The notes under the pieces are model-generated. The model was not told the origin of the DNA. It searched no databases and saw only the letters and a list, made by a program, of their open reading frames with translations. A DNA stretch of 64,000 nt from Bog-756 sp963806455 (GTDB taxonomy: Bacteria; Actinomycetota; Acidimicrobiia; Acidimicrobiales; RAAP-2). The stretch spans positions 1 through 64,000 of the forward strand of contig CAWDXZ010000002.1 of assembly GCA_963806455.1 (NCBI GenBank), in the 5' to 3' direction. Positions 1 through 10,900 of this stretch are shown here, piece after piece (position 1 is the first letter of the stretch; every line of letters begins with the position of its first letter). A program made the translations under genes and the position numbers.

Positions 1-465
1 GCGGGGCTCGCCACCACTGCGGTCTGCCGCCGATGTCCCGCCGACATCACCCGAACGCGCCCTCGCTACCATCGATCACAGTATGTACAGAACACGTCAC
101 CAACGCACCACTTCGCCTGGCAGCATGAAACTTGTCACATTGTCGTGAGGCTCGGCCCCTAAGCAGAGCTAGCGTCAAACCAAATCAAGCTGGGTGCGGA
201 GGGGGCCAGAGCGGTTCGAAAACATCGCGATTACCTCCACCACACTCGCCGGTATTCGAACTTCGGCACAAAAATGAGGACCCCGAACGGCTCCCTATAG
301 ACCGCTTCGACGACGTGGCTGTCGCGGACATCGACCTGGTCGAGCACGGCGTTCCGACCGAACGATCGGAGAGGTTGCCAGAGGGTCTTTGAGCCGCCGC
401 AGCCGGCGATCGGGCCGCTGGGCACGGAGCAGAGTCCTGCCGTGTCCGCGTAGCCACCGTCAGGC
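1..465. other. No gene recognised
   Basis: I see no coding region I can defend here. The 14-base string TGAAACTTGTCACA at 126-139 recurs at 17606-17619, where it contains the stop of a decayed gene. It may mark an old insertion end, but I cannot assign it. Confidence 0.4.
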
Positions 466-3438
466 ACGGTGACGTTCCTGTTCACCGACATCGAGGACTC
501 TGCGCCTGACCCGCGGGAATCGATGCCGGCAGACATGGCCGCGGCGGTGCAGGGCCGACGATGTCATCCTCGGCTCGGCGATCGATAGCGGCGCCATGGC
601 GGCGGCCCCGTGTTCGCCACCGGGGGCGATGGCTTCTGTGCCGCATTCTCGTCCGCTGTGGACGCGGTCATGGCCGCAATCGAGTCGCAGCGGGAGCTGG
701 GAGGTGACAAAGAAATCCCATTTGCTGCCCGGATGGCGCTACACACGGGCGAAGCTGTTGAGAGCGACCGCAATGGCCACGGCACAGAGGTGAACCGCGC
801 CACTCGGTTGATGGCCCTCGCTCACGGTGGGCAGGTGCTGGTGTCCGACACGGCCGAGGTCTTGGTGCGCAGCCGGGTCTCCCTGCGGCCCCTGGGCGAC
901 CACCTCCTGCTCGGGCTCCGGCGGCATGATCCCGGCGTTCCAGGTGGTTGCCGACGGACTCCCGTCGGAGTTCCCGGTGTTGCGCAGCGTCGACCAATTC
1001 GCCGGCAACCTCCCCCGTCAGGTCAGCTCGCTCGCCTCGTCGGGCGCGACGGCGATGTCGACGATGTCGCCGAACTGGTGCGCTACCAGCGTCTGGTAAC
1101 GCTGACCGGCATCGGTGGCGTCGGCAAGACTCGTTTCGGCCATCGAGGTCGGTGCCGAACTCGCCGGGGAGTTCGACGATGGGGTCCGGATCGTCGAGCT
1201 GGCCGGGGTCGGTGACCCGGGCGCCGTACCCGCGGCCCTCGCGACGGTGCTGGGCATCACGACGCAGAGTGACGTGCCGCTGATCGACACGGTCGCCGAA
1301 ACGGTCGTGGGACGGCGAATGTTGCTCGTCGTCGACAACTGCGAGCACATAAGGGGTTCGGTCGCCGCCGCGATCGAGGGATCCTCGGGTGAACCGGGGA
1401 CACGAAGGTCCTGGCTACCTCGCGTGAGGCCGTCGGCGTGCCCGGAGAGTCGGTCATGACAGTGTCTCCGCTGGCGACCGGGGGGCGCGACCTCTGATGC
1501 CGTAACCCTGTTCGTCGAACGGGCCCGCTCGGCCCGCCACGACTTCGAGCTCCAGGAACCGCAGACCGCGACGGCGGTGGTGGAGATCTGCGAGACCGTC
1601 GACGGTCTGCCGCCCGGCATCGAACTCGCTGCGGCGCGCATGGCTGCGATGAGCGCGATCAGGGTCAGAGACCGGCTCGCCGACCGGTTCCGCCCGTTGC
1701 AGCGCGGCGAACCGGGTCCAGACCGCCAGCTCACGTTGCGCCACGCCGTCGAGTGGTCGTACCACCTGCTGACGACGACGAACGGACACTGCTTCGCACG
1801 GCGTCGGTGTTCGCCGGTGGTTCTACCTGTCGAGCATGTGTGCGGTCGTCGACGATGCCGACGAGATCGATGTATTGCGGCACCTCGACTCCCTCGTACG
1901 CAAGTCGCTCGTCGTGGCCGATCACTCCGCGACCACGACGCGTACGCCTGTACGAAACGATACGGCAGTTCGCCGAGGATCGGCTCACCGACGCAGGCGA
2001 GTGTGAGAGGACGCGAGACGCCCACGCCGCGCACTTCGGGCGCTGCGCCGTCGCGGAGTGGGAGCGATGGAACGGGCCCCGGTGGCGCGAGCCGTCGATT
2101 GGGTGGAGCTCGAACTCGACAATCTCCGGGCCGGGTTCCGGTGGAGCACCGAATCGCCCAGATGGAAGTGGCGACCGACATCGCCGCCCATGCCGCACTC
2201 ATGGGCTTCTCGGTACAGCTCTTCGAGACCGTCGCCTGGGCCGAGGAGCTGCTCGAGGCGGCGGGGTCGGCCGACATCCCACGACTCCCCCGCCTGTACG
2301 CGGCGGCCGGCTACGCGTGCTCGCCGGGCGGCCCGACGTGGCCCGTCGGAACGCCCACCGGGCCACCGAACTGGAGGCCGACGATCGCTACGACCCGTGC
2401 GAGCCGGGTTACTCCATGTTCATCGAAGCGCTCGGCCACGTGTACTGGGCGACCTTGACCGCTACCTTGAGCTCACCGGTGAGGTGGCGGAGCGCTACGG
2501 AGCGTGCGCGTGTACGGCCTTGCCTCCTACGTTGACGGCCTCCAGTCGGCGGGTCGCGTCGAGGAAGCCCTCGCGCCCACCGAAGGTATCGTTCGCCGCG
2601 GGCCGTGAGCTCGGCAACCCGTACTGGATCGTGTACGCCCTCGCGATCGCCGGGACGGCCTTCTCCAGGTTCGAGTCTCCGACTGGGCGCCGGCCGTGTG
2701 GGACGAGGGCGTCGCCTTCGTGGCGAGCATCGGCGGCGTTCTTCGAAGGTTCCTGGCCCGCGACGCCGTACGACTGCAGATGTCCGATGGGGAGCCCGAG
2801 GCGGCACTGGTGTCGTTCGGCGAAGCCATAGAGTCCTTCCATCGGGCCGGGAACGTCCCGCAGCTGATCATCACCCTTTCAGCGCGCCCGCCCGTTTGAA
2901 CGGCTCGAGCGGTTCGAGGCGGCCGCGACGCTCCTCGGCGCGGGTCACGGCACGAGGCGACATCGATCATGTCCCGAGTTGCCCGATCTCGAAGATCGGC
3001 TCGCCACCAAGCTCAAGGCCAAACGGGCCGGAGAGCTCGTTGCCGAAGGGGCCGTCTTCGGCCTCGCCGCCGCCGCCGTGTACACCCGCCAGCAGATCGA
3101 CGGGCCGGGCATGACCCGAGGCCACGCATCCGGGAGGAGCGACCGGGTGGCCTGAGTTGCGCGAGCTCGAGGTGCTCTGCCTCCTCGCCGGGGGCCGGAC
3201 ATCGGGCGACATCGCCAACGAGCTGTTCATCTCGATCCGGACGGCCGAGCACCATATCCAGAACATCTACACCAAGATCGACGTCTCCAACCGGGCCTCG
3301 GCCACCCGGTGGGCCGTCACTCACCACGTCGTCACGGCTGACGTCGACCGCACAACCCGGCTCCCAGACCGGACTCCACGACTATCCATCGCAAATCGGC
3401 AATCTCCATCCACCGCCAGGGACTTTCTTCAACAATGA
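466..3438 (+). pseudogene. Broken cyclase-ATPase-LuxR regulator
   Basis: This reads as one large signalling regulator scattered over several frames. VTFLFTDIEDS near 469 starts a class III adenylate/guanylate cyclase domain, which continues with TGGDGFCAAF near 616 and ALHTGEAVE near 740. A P-loop TLTGIGGVGKTR lies near 1099 and a Walker B-like MLLVVDNCEH near 1319. A LuxR-type helix-turn-helix (LRELEVLCLLAGG, then TAEHHIQNIYTKI) occupies about 3157-3335. The order cyclase, P-loop ATPase, repeat region, HTH is common in large actinobacterial LuxR-family regulators. Successive pieces need at least six frame changes, so no complete protein can be made as sequenced. The individual domains are clear; whether the gene is truly dead or mis-sequenced is not. 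Confidence 0.75.
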
Positions 3439-3505
3439 CCTCACGCCCGCCGACCGGCAGGCCACCGGTGGATCCGACGTGATCCGTGACGAGAAGGGGA
3501 CTGTG

Positions 3506-3777
3506 ATGATTCTGGTACGACGAAGGTCGAGGACGTCGACCGATTCCTGGAGGTGTTCGGCACCAAGGGCGCCGACAAGCGTGCGCTGCACGGCTCGAAG
3601 GGCTCGACGGTGTTCCGTGACCCGACCGAGACGAACCGCGTGCGGGCGCTGTTCGAGTGGGACGAGCAGGGCTGGGCCGCCTTCGTGTCCGACCCCGAGG
3701 TCCCGCCGATCCTGAAAGAGGCAGGCCACCTCGGCAAGCCCGAGTCGGCGACGTTCCTCGGTCAGTACGAGGCGTAG
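3506..3777 (+). pseudogene. Small hypothetical protein, one frameshift
   Basis: An ATG at 3506 follows a GAGAAGGGGA ribosome-binding site. After four codons one base seems to be missing near 3517. The reading then continues as TTKVEDVDRFLEVFGTKGAD and ends at 3777. The roughly 90-residue product resembles small dimeric alpha/beta-barrel (antibiotic monooxygenase-like) proteins of unknown role. It sits directly upstream of the broken transporter binding-protein gene. Confidence 0.5.
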
Positions 3778-3785
3778 GGGGAACG

Positions 3786-4895
3786 ATGTTAGCACCAGCG
3801 ATCGTCCCGCCCGGGTCGGGATCATTACCGACCAAAGCGGCGCCCTGTCGTTCATGGGCATTGCCAACGAGAAGGTAACCCAGATGGTCATCGACGACAT
3901 TAAGTCGAAGGGCGGCCTGCTCGGCCGTCCCGTCGAGCTGTTCATCGAGGACAGCGCGACCAATGGCGAGGTGGCGAAGGCCGCGGCGGCCCGGCTGGCC
4001 GAGGCCGACGTCGACGTCGTCGTGGGCGGCATCTACAGCTCGACCGGAGGCGATCAAGGTGCCGGTGGTCGATGAAGCCGGGGAGCTTTACCTGTATCCG
4101 GAAGTACCAGGGCCAGGAGTGCCACCCGCTGATCTTCTGTACCGGGCCGGTGCCAGCCCAGCAGGTCGAGCCCTTCTTCCCCTGGCGATGCGGGAGACAG
4201 GGGCCACGACGTTCTACATGCCCTCGGCCGACTACATCTGGCCCCACATACCAGACAGGAAGGTCCGGAGGTCGTGACCGCCGAGGCGGCGGGATCGTGG
4301 GCGAGAGTACTTCCCGCTCGATCACGTCGATTACAAAGCCGTGGTGGCCGACATTATGGCGACTGGAGCCGATGTCGTGTTCAACACGATTGTGCCGCCG
4401 GGTCTCACGCCGTTCCTCGCCCAACTGCACGATTCCGGGTTCACGGCGCGAGGAGGGCAGGTGGTGTGCACGTACTTCGACGAGAACTTCCTCAACCTCG
4501 TGCCGGCCGAACACGTCGAGGGACTCTTCGGCTGTCTCGACTATTACCGGGACGTGCAGGATCTGTTCAGCATCGAGCTCCTGAACCGATACGAGGCCAG
4601 GTACCCGGGCAGCGCCATGTTCACGGCCGGCTCGGCGTGCACCGGCATATACCGGGCACTGAAGATGTGGGAGTCCGCGGTGAATGAGGCGGGCTCCCTC
4701 AAGCAGCACGACGTCATCGCGGCCCTCGACCACGCCCGTATCTCGCAGGGGCCGGGAGGTCCGGCTGAGATGGTGCCCGGCCAGCACCATGTGCGCATGA
4801 ACATGTACATCGCTCGATCCGAGAACGGCACATTCAAGGTGGTCGAGAACCTCGGCCACATCGATCCCAAGGAGTGCGAGGTCCCGCTGGGCTGA
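3786..4895 (+). pseudogene. Broken UrtA-type ABC substrate-binding protein
   Basis: The pieces VGIITDQSGALSFMG, VVVGGIYSSTGG, the stretch around TTFYMPSADYIWP, and the intact C-terminal part (MATGADVVFNTIVPPG onward, 4341-4895) together make a type I periplasmic-binding fold. The best match is the urea/short-chain amide (UrtA, AmiC-like) branch. ATG 3786 is the likely start, but the following codons are out of frame with the first conserved strand, and further shifts lie near 4045, 4260 and 4320. No partner permease or ATPase genes are next to it. The family assignment is fairly safe and the ligand is not known. Confidence 0.7.
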
Positions 4896-5004
4896 CGACC
4901 CGGCAGGTCCGGAGCACCTCTGGCGGCTGGAGCGCCGGTACCGGCACAGCCCGGTGCCGGCGTTACCTTGCCAGGCTACGATCGGCACACCCCAGGAGGT
5001 CGTG

Positions 5005-5579
5005 ATGAACCAGATGGCAACCCTAGAGTTCGCGGTCGGGGAGCTGCACCGAGAAGTGACAGCCCTCGACGACTCGGAGCTGGACACCGTCACCAATTGC
5101 GAGCCGTGGACGGTCCGACGACTGGCGAGCCACGCGCTCAACAACCAACTGCTCTGGGCCGGGCTCGTGACCGGAGAGGAGACTGTGACCGTCGAGGACA
5201 CTATGGGGGCCGTCGCCTACGACGGCGACCTCGCCACGTACGCCGACGAAGTGGGCGAGCGGAGCCTGGCGATGTGGGCGACGCCGGGCGTGTTGACCGC
5301 CGTCCACGCCACGCCGTTCGGAGAGCTCCCCGGTTCCGTGGTCGTCAACTTCCCGACCATCGATGCGTTGTGCCACGCCTGGGACCTGTCGGCGAGCTCG
5401 GCCGTCCCCTCGAGTTCCCGCCGGAGTCGATCCCTGCTGTCACGGCCGTGGTCGAGGCGACCTGCACCGACGCCGTCCGGGCGCTCGGCTTGATCAAGGA
5501 CGTCGCCCCAATCACACCCGATGCCAGCGATACCGACCGCCTGATGGCTCAGGCCGGCCGGTCTCGGACTAGAATCTAA
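5005..5579 (+). pseudogene. TIGR03086-like MPI-fold protein, frameshifted
   Basis: ATG 5005 has a strong AGGAGGT five bases upstream. The N-terminal part (ELHREVTALDDSELDT, then NCEPWTVRRLASHALNN) matches the mycothiol-dependent maleylpyruvate isomerase / DinB-type four-helix fold, with the metal-binding His in ASHAL. A frameshift near 5397 moves the reading to the frame ending at 5579 (VVEATCTDAVRALGLIKDV). This is the first of four MPI/DinB-family genes in the window, none of them in normal intact form. Confidence 0.7.
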
Positions 5580-5659
5580 GCCTCATCGAACCCACCAATA
5601 GAGCGACGAAGGCGTTTGCACCCTGACTCGGGTACGGTGCCGGATGATTCGTCACGTCG

Positions 5660-5850
5660 GTGTCGTAGTGGCTCGACGCGACGCGGCTGGCGTTCGAGAA
5701 GATACTCACCTGCGCGAACCACGTGGAGCTGTACTCGGCGGAAGTCGAGCCCACTGGCGAGCAGCTCGGCAATTTTCCCCAGACCCTTCACGCACCTGGC
5801 GCTCATCAGCGCCGCCTATACCTGGGCCTCCAGTCTATCTCCGGCATCAC
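5660..5850 (+). pseudogene. C-terminal remnant of a GH15 glucoamylase-like gene
   Basis: The readings NHVELYSAEVEPTGEQLGNF and, after one frame change, FTHLALISAAY match the conserved C-terminal end of glycoside hydrolase family 15 proteins, which typically read as GEQLGNFPQAFTHLALI. Everything upstream is absent, and a transposase fragment begins right after it. The similarity is short but specific. Confidence 0.55.
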
Positions 5851-5864
5851 CCCCATTCCGGTGG

Positions 5865-6330
5865 GGGAGTGGGTCACCCAGCAGGCCAGGAACCTGAGCT
5901 TCGACCTCGCAGGCCAAGCTCGGGCAGCAAAGCTCCTCATCCGCGGACAGGGACACCAAGTTCACGAAGACCTTCGACGAGGTGCACCGCTCAGAGGACA
6001 TCAGAGTGATCAAGACTCCCGTTCGAGCACCTCGAGCGAACGTCTTCGCCGAAAGGTTCGTCGGCACCGTCCGCCGAGAGTGCACCGACCGTCTCCTGAT
6101 CTTCGGGTGCAAGCATCTCCAGCAGGTACTTGTCGGGTACATCGCTCACTGCAACAATCACCGCCCGCATCGTGCCCTCGACCAGCGGACACCGAGGACC
6201 TCGAAGGTTGAGCCAGACCCGATCGATGAGCCCGGTCCCACGCTGCTACGTCGAAATGAGGTCCTCGGCGGCCTCATTCACGAGTACGACTCGTTGCGTG
6301 ACCTGGTCGGATGAGTATTCGGCACCGACA
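5865..6330 (+). mobile_element. Truncated IS (DDE transposase C-terminus)
   Basis: The readings WVTQQARNLSFDLAG, then KTPVRAPRANVFAERFVGTV and HRPHRALDQ, are the catalytic-core end of an rve/DDE transposase of the IS3/IS481 superfamily, ending GGLIHEY and stopping at 6314. One frame change near 5960 separates the first and later parts. GGCACCGACA at 6321-6330 is one mismatch from the right terminal repeat seen at 21575-21584, so the right end is present. The left half of the IS is missing. The fragment abuts the GH15 remnant. Confidence 0.7.
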
Positions 6331-6441
6331 CCTTCAGGTAGCGTGCAGGCTGGGATATAGGCCCGCGAAATCAAGGACTCCGGGGTACCGACACTGTAGA
6401 AAGTGTCCCGTTGGCGGTTCTCGGCTCCGTGGATCGCCTCG

Positions 6442-7214
6442 TCACTCCCGTGGCAAAGGCTTTATGCTCGACGAGGTTCCAGCCAGCAGTTGCGTAGATC
6501 TCGTGGCGCCGGAACGGCCAGGCTGAGCGTGCAGGTAACCGTCCGGGACCTCGTCCGCGATGCCGTACTGCACTGGCATTCGTTGGCTCGGTAGGTGAAG
6601 CGTACCGAATAGTGCATCGATCCAGGGGAACTCGCCCGCGAAGTTCGAGTTGTAGGCCGTCGGATCGTTGGCATGGTGCCAATGGTGGAACTCGGGGTGG
6701 AGATTACCCATCGCAGAACCCCGAAGGTCAACCGCACATTGGCGTGGATGAACAGAGCCAGGAACGTCGTGAAGACCAGGAAGGCCCCGAAGGTGGTACG
6801 GGTGAAGCCGAGCGCAAAGATCGGCAGGATGGCACAGGATCGAGTGAATGCCTGGTCGACCGGGTGAAGTCTCCCGGAGGCCAGCCAGTCCATCTCCTCG
6901 ATCGAGCGGTGTACCTTGTGGAACCGCCAAAGGATCGGGACCCGATGCGTCGCCCGGTGACCCCAGTAGGCACCGAGTTCGGCCAGAAGAATGGACTCGA
7001 CGAACTGTAACCAACCTGGCTGATGGTGAATGGCGGCCCGGGTGCTCGCCGGCACGGCCAACCGGAGAAGCGACCCTGCCACGATCACGGCTATCGCAAT
7101 CCCGACCACAGTGAGCAAGTTGTTGACGACGAAATGGACGAGATCGGTGGCTGAAGGGTCCAAAATCAACGCGACCATCGCCGACGGCGGAACGCGTGCC
7201 GTCAAGAGCGTCAA
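6442..7214 (-). pseudogene. Sterol desaturase-family hydroxylase, frameshifted
   Basis: The N-terminal part has hydrophobic helices and the first two histidine clusters of the fatty-acid hydroxylase superfamily (HRATH and HKVHR in AYWGHRATHRVPILWRFHKV). The third cluster, PEFHHWHHANDPTAY, lies in another frame after a shift near 6700, and the C-terminus (FGTLHLPSQRMPVQYGI) ends at 6442. The family uses a di-iron centre to oxidise lipid or sterol C-H bonds in the membrane. All the diiron motifs survive, so a single sequencing indel could explain the break. Confidence 0.75.
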
Positions 7215-7225
7215 CTAATCTGTGA

Positions 7226-8448
7226 TGAATGGGTGTCACTTGGCTGGCACCACGAACGAATCACTCACACGATCGAGGTACGCGTAGTAATCGTTGCGGC
7301 GGCCGTAGGTGGGGGTCTATCGTCGGTATGGCCAAGGAGGGCGGGAGCCTCAGGCAGCACGCTCGTACTCGTGGACGATGCCTCCGAGGACATCGCGACG
7401 GATGACCTTGCCGTCGCCGGTGGTCGAGGTCGCCGCGGGCGGGGGAGCGGCTGGTCGAGCTGGAGGCCGCGGTGGGGCCTGGCTTCGTTGTAGTGGCGGA
7501 TGTACTCGGCGAGCACGAGCTCAAGATGTCGTCGTGAGACGACGAGGAGGTGGTCGAGGCAGTCCTGGCGGACGGTCCGCACGAACCGCTCGGCGAAAGC
7601 GTTCGCCCTAGGCGAGGCGACCGGGGTTCGTATGGTCTCGATGCCGATGGAGGCGAGCACGGCGTCGAAGCTGGCGGTGAACTTGGTATCCCGGTCCCGG
7701 ATGAGGAACCGGAAGTGGCGGCCAGCGCCTTCGAGGTCGGAGGCGAAGTTGCGGGCCACCTGGGTGACCCAGGGGCCAATTGGGGTTGGCGGTGACGCCG
7801 AGCAGGTGCACCCGTCGCCGGTCGATCTCGATCACGAAAAGCACGTAGAAGCGCCGTAGCGTGATGGTGTCGACGGTGAAGAAGTCGGTGGCCAAGATGC
7901 CCTTGGCCTGGGCGCGGAGGAACTCGCTCCAGGTAGGGCCCGAGCGCCGCGGCGCGGGCGGGAGGCGATGGTGGCGAAGGACGGCAGCGACGCTGGTCTT
8001 GGAGACGATGACGCCGAGCTTCTTGAGCTCACCCACGATGCGCAGGTAGCCCCAGCGCGGGTTCTCCCGTGCCAGGCGAACGATCAGCTCGACGGTCTCT
8101 TGGGCCAGGGCTGGGCGGCCGGGGCTTCGATGGGGGTAGGTCCATCGTCGTCGAACGAGGGCGCGATGCCAGCGAAGGATCGTCTCGGGCGTGACGAGGA
8201 AGGATGCCCACCGCTCACGGGGGACGAGGCGAGCGAGGGCACTGACGAGCGCTCGATCTGACCAGGTGAAGCGGGGACGGGCGACCTGACGCTGGATCAC
8301 GGCCAGCTGGTGGCGCAGCACGAGGATCTCGGCGTCCTTCGCCGACGCGACGGACGAGGCGGTAGAGGAAGGAGAGTGCCACGAGCGGCAAGCCTCGCTG
8401 AGGCCGTCGTGCCTGGTCAAGCCAACGGACGAGTAAGTGGACCCTTCA
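7226..8448 (-). mobile_element. IS copy with broken transposase
   Basis: The transposase gene runs on the minus strand from a GTG near 8382 to 7265. It has the same organisation as the intact 353-residue enzyme at 32315-33376: RHQLAVIQRQVARPRFTWS, LRRFYVLFVIEIDRR, and the DDE-core SPRANAFAERFVRTVRQ. Frameshifts near 8335 and 7765 break it. The upstream terminal repeat is clear (GAGTAAGTGGACCCTTCA, ending 8448, matching 33442). The other end is only tentatively placed at TGAATGGGTGTCACTT, 7226. Confidence 0.75.
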
Positions 8449-8705
8449 GGTGAAGGGAACCAAAATCACGATCAACCCTGTGAACCGGGGCAATGTTGGT
8501 CCAGCCTGCTCCTACTGTGGTGGGACAAGGCGCCTTCCCGTCGGTATTCGACCTGTCCAGACCACGATCCGAATAATGGTGCCCTACAGCTACGGGCAAG
8601 CAGCACTCGCCCGGGACGCGACCGAACTCGAGGAAGATCTCGTGGACTAGAAGAATCTCGTGGACTAGAAGCTCCTGAAGGGCGCCGAAAATCCTCTGGA
8701 GTTCC
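8449..8705. other. Intergenic stretch, short tandem repeat
   Basis: No protein family is recognisable. A 16-base unit ATCTCGTGGACTAGAA occurs twice in tandem at about 8636-8667. CTGAAGGGCGCC near 8672 resembles IS ends of this window. A 66-codon reading on the plus strand (8450-8650) contains CSYCGG, but I cannot support it as a gene. Confidence 0.35.
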
Positions 8706-9078
8706 CTAGTACAACCTGTTGTGGTCACAGGGCATTGCGATCAGGCCAGGCGGTGATCGGTCACCGAGTACGAAAGCGGAGCTTTCGGGCATGAGCTTCT
8801 GTTCGACCGACTCCACCTTTCGGGTGATACGACCGCTCGGTTCGCCCGGGCGGTGGTCCAGCTTAACCACGACCGACACGGGGCGCGGCTTGGGCCATCG
8901 TATCGATGCATGCCTTGATGACAGCCATGACCTCGTCCCACTCGCCCTCGACGTTGGTGAACATGGCATTGGTCTCGTCGGGGAGGCTACTCGCGCGCAC
9001 GATGCGGACTGTTTCGGCGACCAGGTCGCCGACAGACTCGCCGGTGCTCATCGGGGTGATGGAGAACGCAGCGAGCAT
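8706..9078 (-). pseudogene. MTH1187-family thiamine-binding protein, frameshifted
   Basis: From ATG 9078 the reading MLAAFSITPMSTGESVGD, SLPDETNAMFTNVEGEWDEV and MAVIKACIDTMAQAAPRV matches the small MTH1187/YkoF-like thiamine-binding family. After a shift near 8890 it continues as SVVVKLDHRPGE and ends at 8706. The normal protein is about 100 residues and makes an alpha/beta oligomer that binds thiamine or a related ligand. Only one frameshift separates it from an intact gene. Confidence 0.65.
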
Positions 9079-9166
9079 GCCCAAGATTGTCTCGCCGAGG
9101 ATCCGGGCCGCCACCGGCGGTCGGCCACGATGCCGGCTCTAGCGTCAGGCGTCGTGGCGTCGAGTT

Positions 9167-9340
9167 GTGGAGCTGGGTCGCATCGGCATCTGGACATCAG
9201 CGCTCGACCGCCAACTGGCCGCGGCATTTGGCCAGGCCGACGCCGAGGATGGTCTCGGACATGGGACGCTTCGGGTGGGAGCGGCCGACAGGCAGCTGAA
9301 CCTCAGCGAAGCGTGGGAGGGGGCGGTTCCTCCTTGGCCT
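9167..9340 (+). pseudogene. N-terminal fragment of an F420-type LLM oxidoreductase
   Basis: GTG 9167 opens ELGRIGIWTSALDRQ, which closely resembles the start of actinobacterial F420-dependent luciferase-like oxidoreductases (typically LGRIGIWTFALD). After about 40 residues the similarity fades and no barrel follows. It is a short, degenerate N-terminal relic next to the first radical SAM gene. Confidence 0.45.
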
Positions 9341-9475
9341 GGCGGTTTCAGGCAAGCCGGGTCTCCTCCGACCCGATCGGTCATCGCGCTCCCCTTTCCT
9401 GTCGACGTGCGTCATACGACCCTCTTGGCGCTGAGCCCCGACGACTGGTCCCGGAACGTCCCGTATTCCGCCCGC

Positions 9476-10861
9476 TTAGCCTAGTGGCGTCAGTGGCGTC
9501 AACTGCGCCTCGGTGGGTTCACTGCAGCAGAACCATGGCTCAGTGAGGTGGGCCCGATCCCCGACGGCGCCCTTCGAGACGGCCCCGGGGGACGGGGGAG
9601 CGGTGCGGTCGGTGGCCCGGGACCGAATGAGGGCGTCGATCTCTCCGAACGTCGCGGACGCTCCTTGTCCCACCCGTGCCTCGACCAGCGCGACCAACTC
9701 CTGTTGCAGTCGATCGATCATGGGATCGGGATGGCTCCAGGTCCAACCCAAGCGCTCCAGGTCATAGTGACCGAGGTGGGGTTCCATGGCGGCATGGCCG
9801 AGGAGCAACGAACCCTCGGGCAACAACAGGCGCACCGTGTATTGCACCGGGTCCACGTTGGCCACGAGATCGTGGGCCACGACGAAGTCGATCACATCGA
9901 TCAGGTCGTCGAGAGTGGTCCAGGGGGTGAACGGCAACCACGACGGGCGTACTTCGATCCCGTGCTCGCGAAGCGCCACGATGGCCCTGGATGCATCGGC
10001 GACGGAATGGCCCTTGTCGAGGTAGTCGAGGATCGTGTCGTTGGTCGACTCGAACGCCGAAACGATGAATGCGCAGCCGGCTTCTGCCAGCTCAGGGAGA
10101 ACGTCTGGGTGGCGCAGGATGTGCTCCACCTTGGTCGTGCAGTCGAAGGTCAGGTGCGGATGACGCTCGTGCATGGCAGCTACGACTCGGCGAGCGTGAA
10201 GCGGGGCGTTGAGGAAGTCCGGGTCGGCGAAGGACACATGGCGGGCACCTGCCTCCACCAGCTGGTCGACATCGGCCATGACGGCAGCCACATCCACGGG
10301 GCGCACGCGGCCGTCATAGACGACCGGAACCGGACAGTGCCGGCACCGATGCGAGCACCCTCGACTGGCCTCGACCGATCCGACCAGGCGCTCCTCGCCG
10401 TCGACCGCGAGCCGCGTGTATCGGTCCAGGGGCGCCAACAGGTGTCGGGCGGGAACCCGCGCCTCGACTCGGGTCAGCTGGATCTCGGGGCCCGGGTCCT
10501 CGCCGTCCACCCACGCCACCAGCCCCGTCTCGTACTCGCCGGCGATGACGGCATCGACGGCAGAACTGACGGTCAGATCCCGGCTCACCGGTGCATAGAG
10601 GCCATAGAAGCACAGCGGAAGTTCGGGTCGTCGGGACCGTATCGTTTCGGCGACCCGCAATGCCAGGCGCATGGCGGTGTGCATCGGCACGGAAAACGCC
10701 ACACGGTCGGCCCAGTCGACATCGTCTGCGTCGAGCGCGTCGAGGGCGACATCGACACAGCGAACTTCATGACCAGCCGCGAGCAGCGCGCTGGTGGCCT
10801 TGGCCGCGTGCAGTGGCTGGTGGCCCAGTTCGTAGGTGGATACCAGCAACACTCGCACCAC
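9476..10861 (-). CDS. CCSEP-tail radical SAM protein, copy 1
   Basis: This intact 461-residue radical SAM enzyme has its 4Fe-4S motif CSHRCRHC at C169, C173 and C176. The first 120 residues have a Rossmann-like, cobalamin-binding-domain-like pattern (VLLVSTYELG onward) but no DxHxxG motif. Family radical SAM enzymes cleave S-adenosylmethionine to make a 5'-deoxyadenosyl radical; the substrate here is unknown. The C-terminus is distinctive: WFCCSEP (C445, C446) about 12 residues before the end. It resembles the family I remember as CUAEP/CCAEP-tail radical SAM (seleno)proteins, here in the double-cysteine form (codons TGC TGC). The gene lies just downstream of the ATP-grasp gene on the same strand. 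About 92% identical by eye to the copy at 40347-41732. Confidence 0.9.
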   Translation of the reverse strand: MVRVLLVSTYELGHQPLHAAKATSALLAAGHEVRCVDVALDALDADDVDWADRVAFSVPMHTAMRLALRVAETIRSRRPELPLCFYGLYAPVSRDLTVSSAVDAVIAGEYETGLVAWVDGEDPGPEIQLTRVEARVPARHLLAPLDRYTRLAVDGEERLVGSVEASRGCSHRCRHCPVPVVYDGRVRPVDVAAVMADVDQLVEAGARHVSFADPDFLNAPLHARRVVAAMHERHPHLTFDCTTKVEHILRHPDVLPELAEAGCAFIVSAFESTNDTILDYLDKGHSVADASRAIVALREHGIEVRPSWLPFTPWTTLDDLIDVIDFVVAHDLVANVDPVQYTVRLLLPEGSLLLGHAAMEPHLGHYDLERLGWTWSHPDPMIDRLQQELVALVEARVGQGASATFGEIDALIRSRATDRTAPPSPGAVSKGAVGDRAHLTEPWFCCSEPTEAQLTPLTPLG

Positions 10862-10900
10862 CTCGACGCTATCGGGCCGGCCTCGGCCCTCAGGCTTGGC

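Noticed and set aside
8450..8650. 66-codon reading with CSYCGG
   Set aside because: It has no RBS, no homologue I recognise, and it borders an IS end; one CxxC is not enough.
9476..9545. Selenocysteine in the radical SAM tail
   Set aside because: Both copies have TGC TGC, with no in-frame TGA at the tail, so no Sec insertion is needed.
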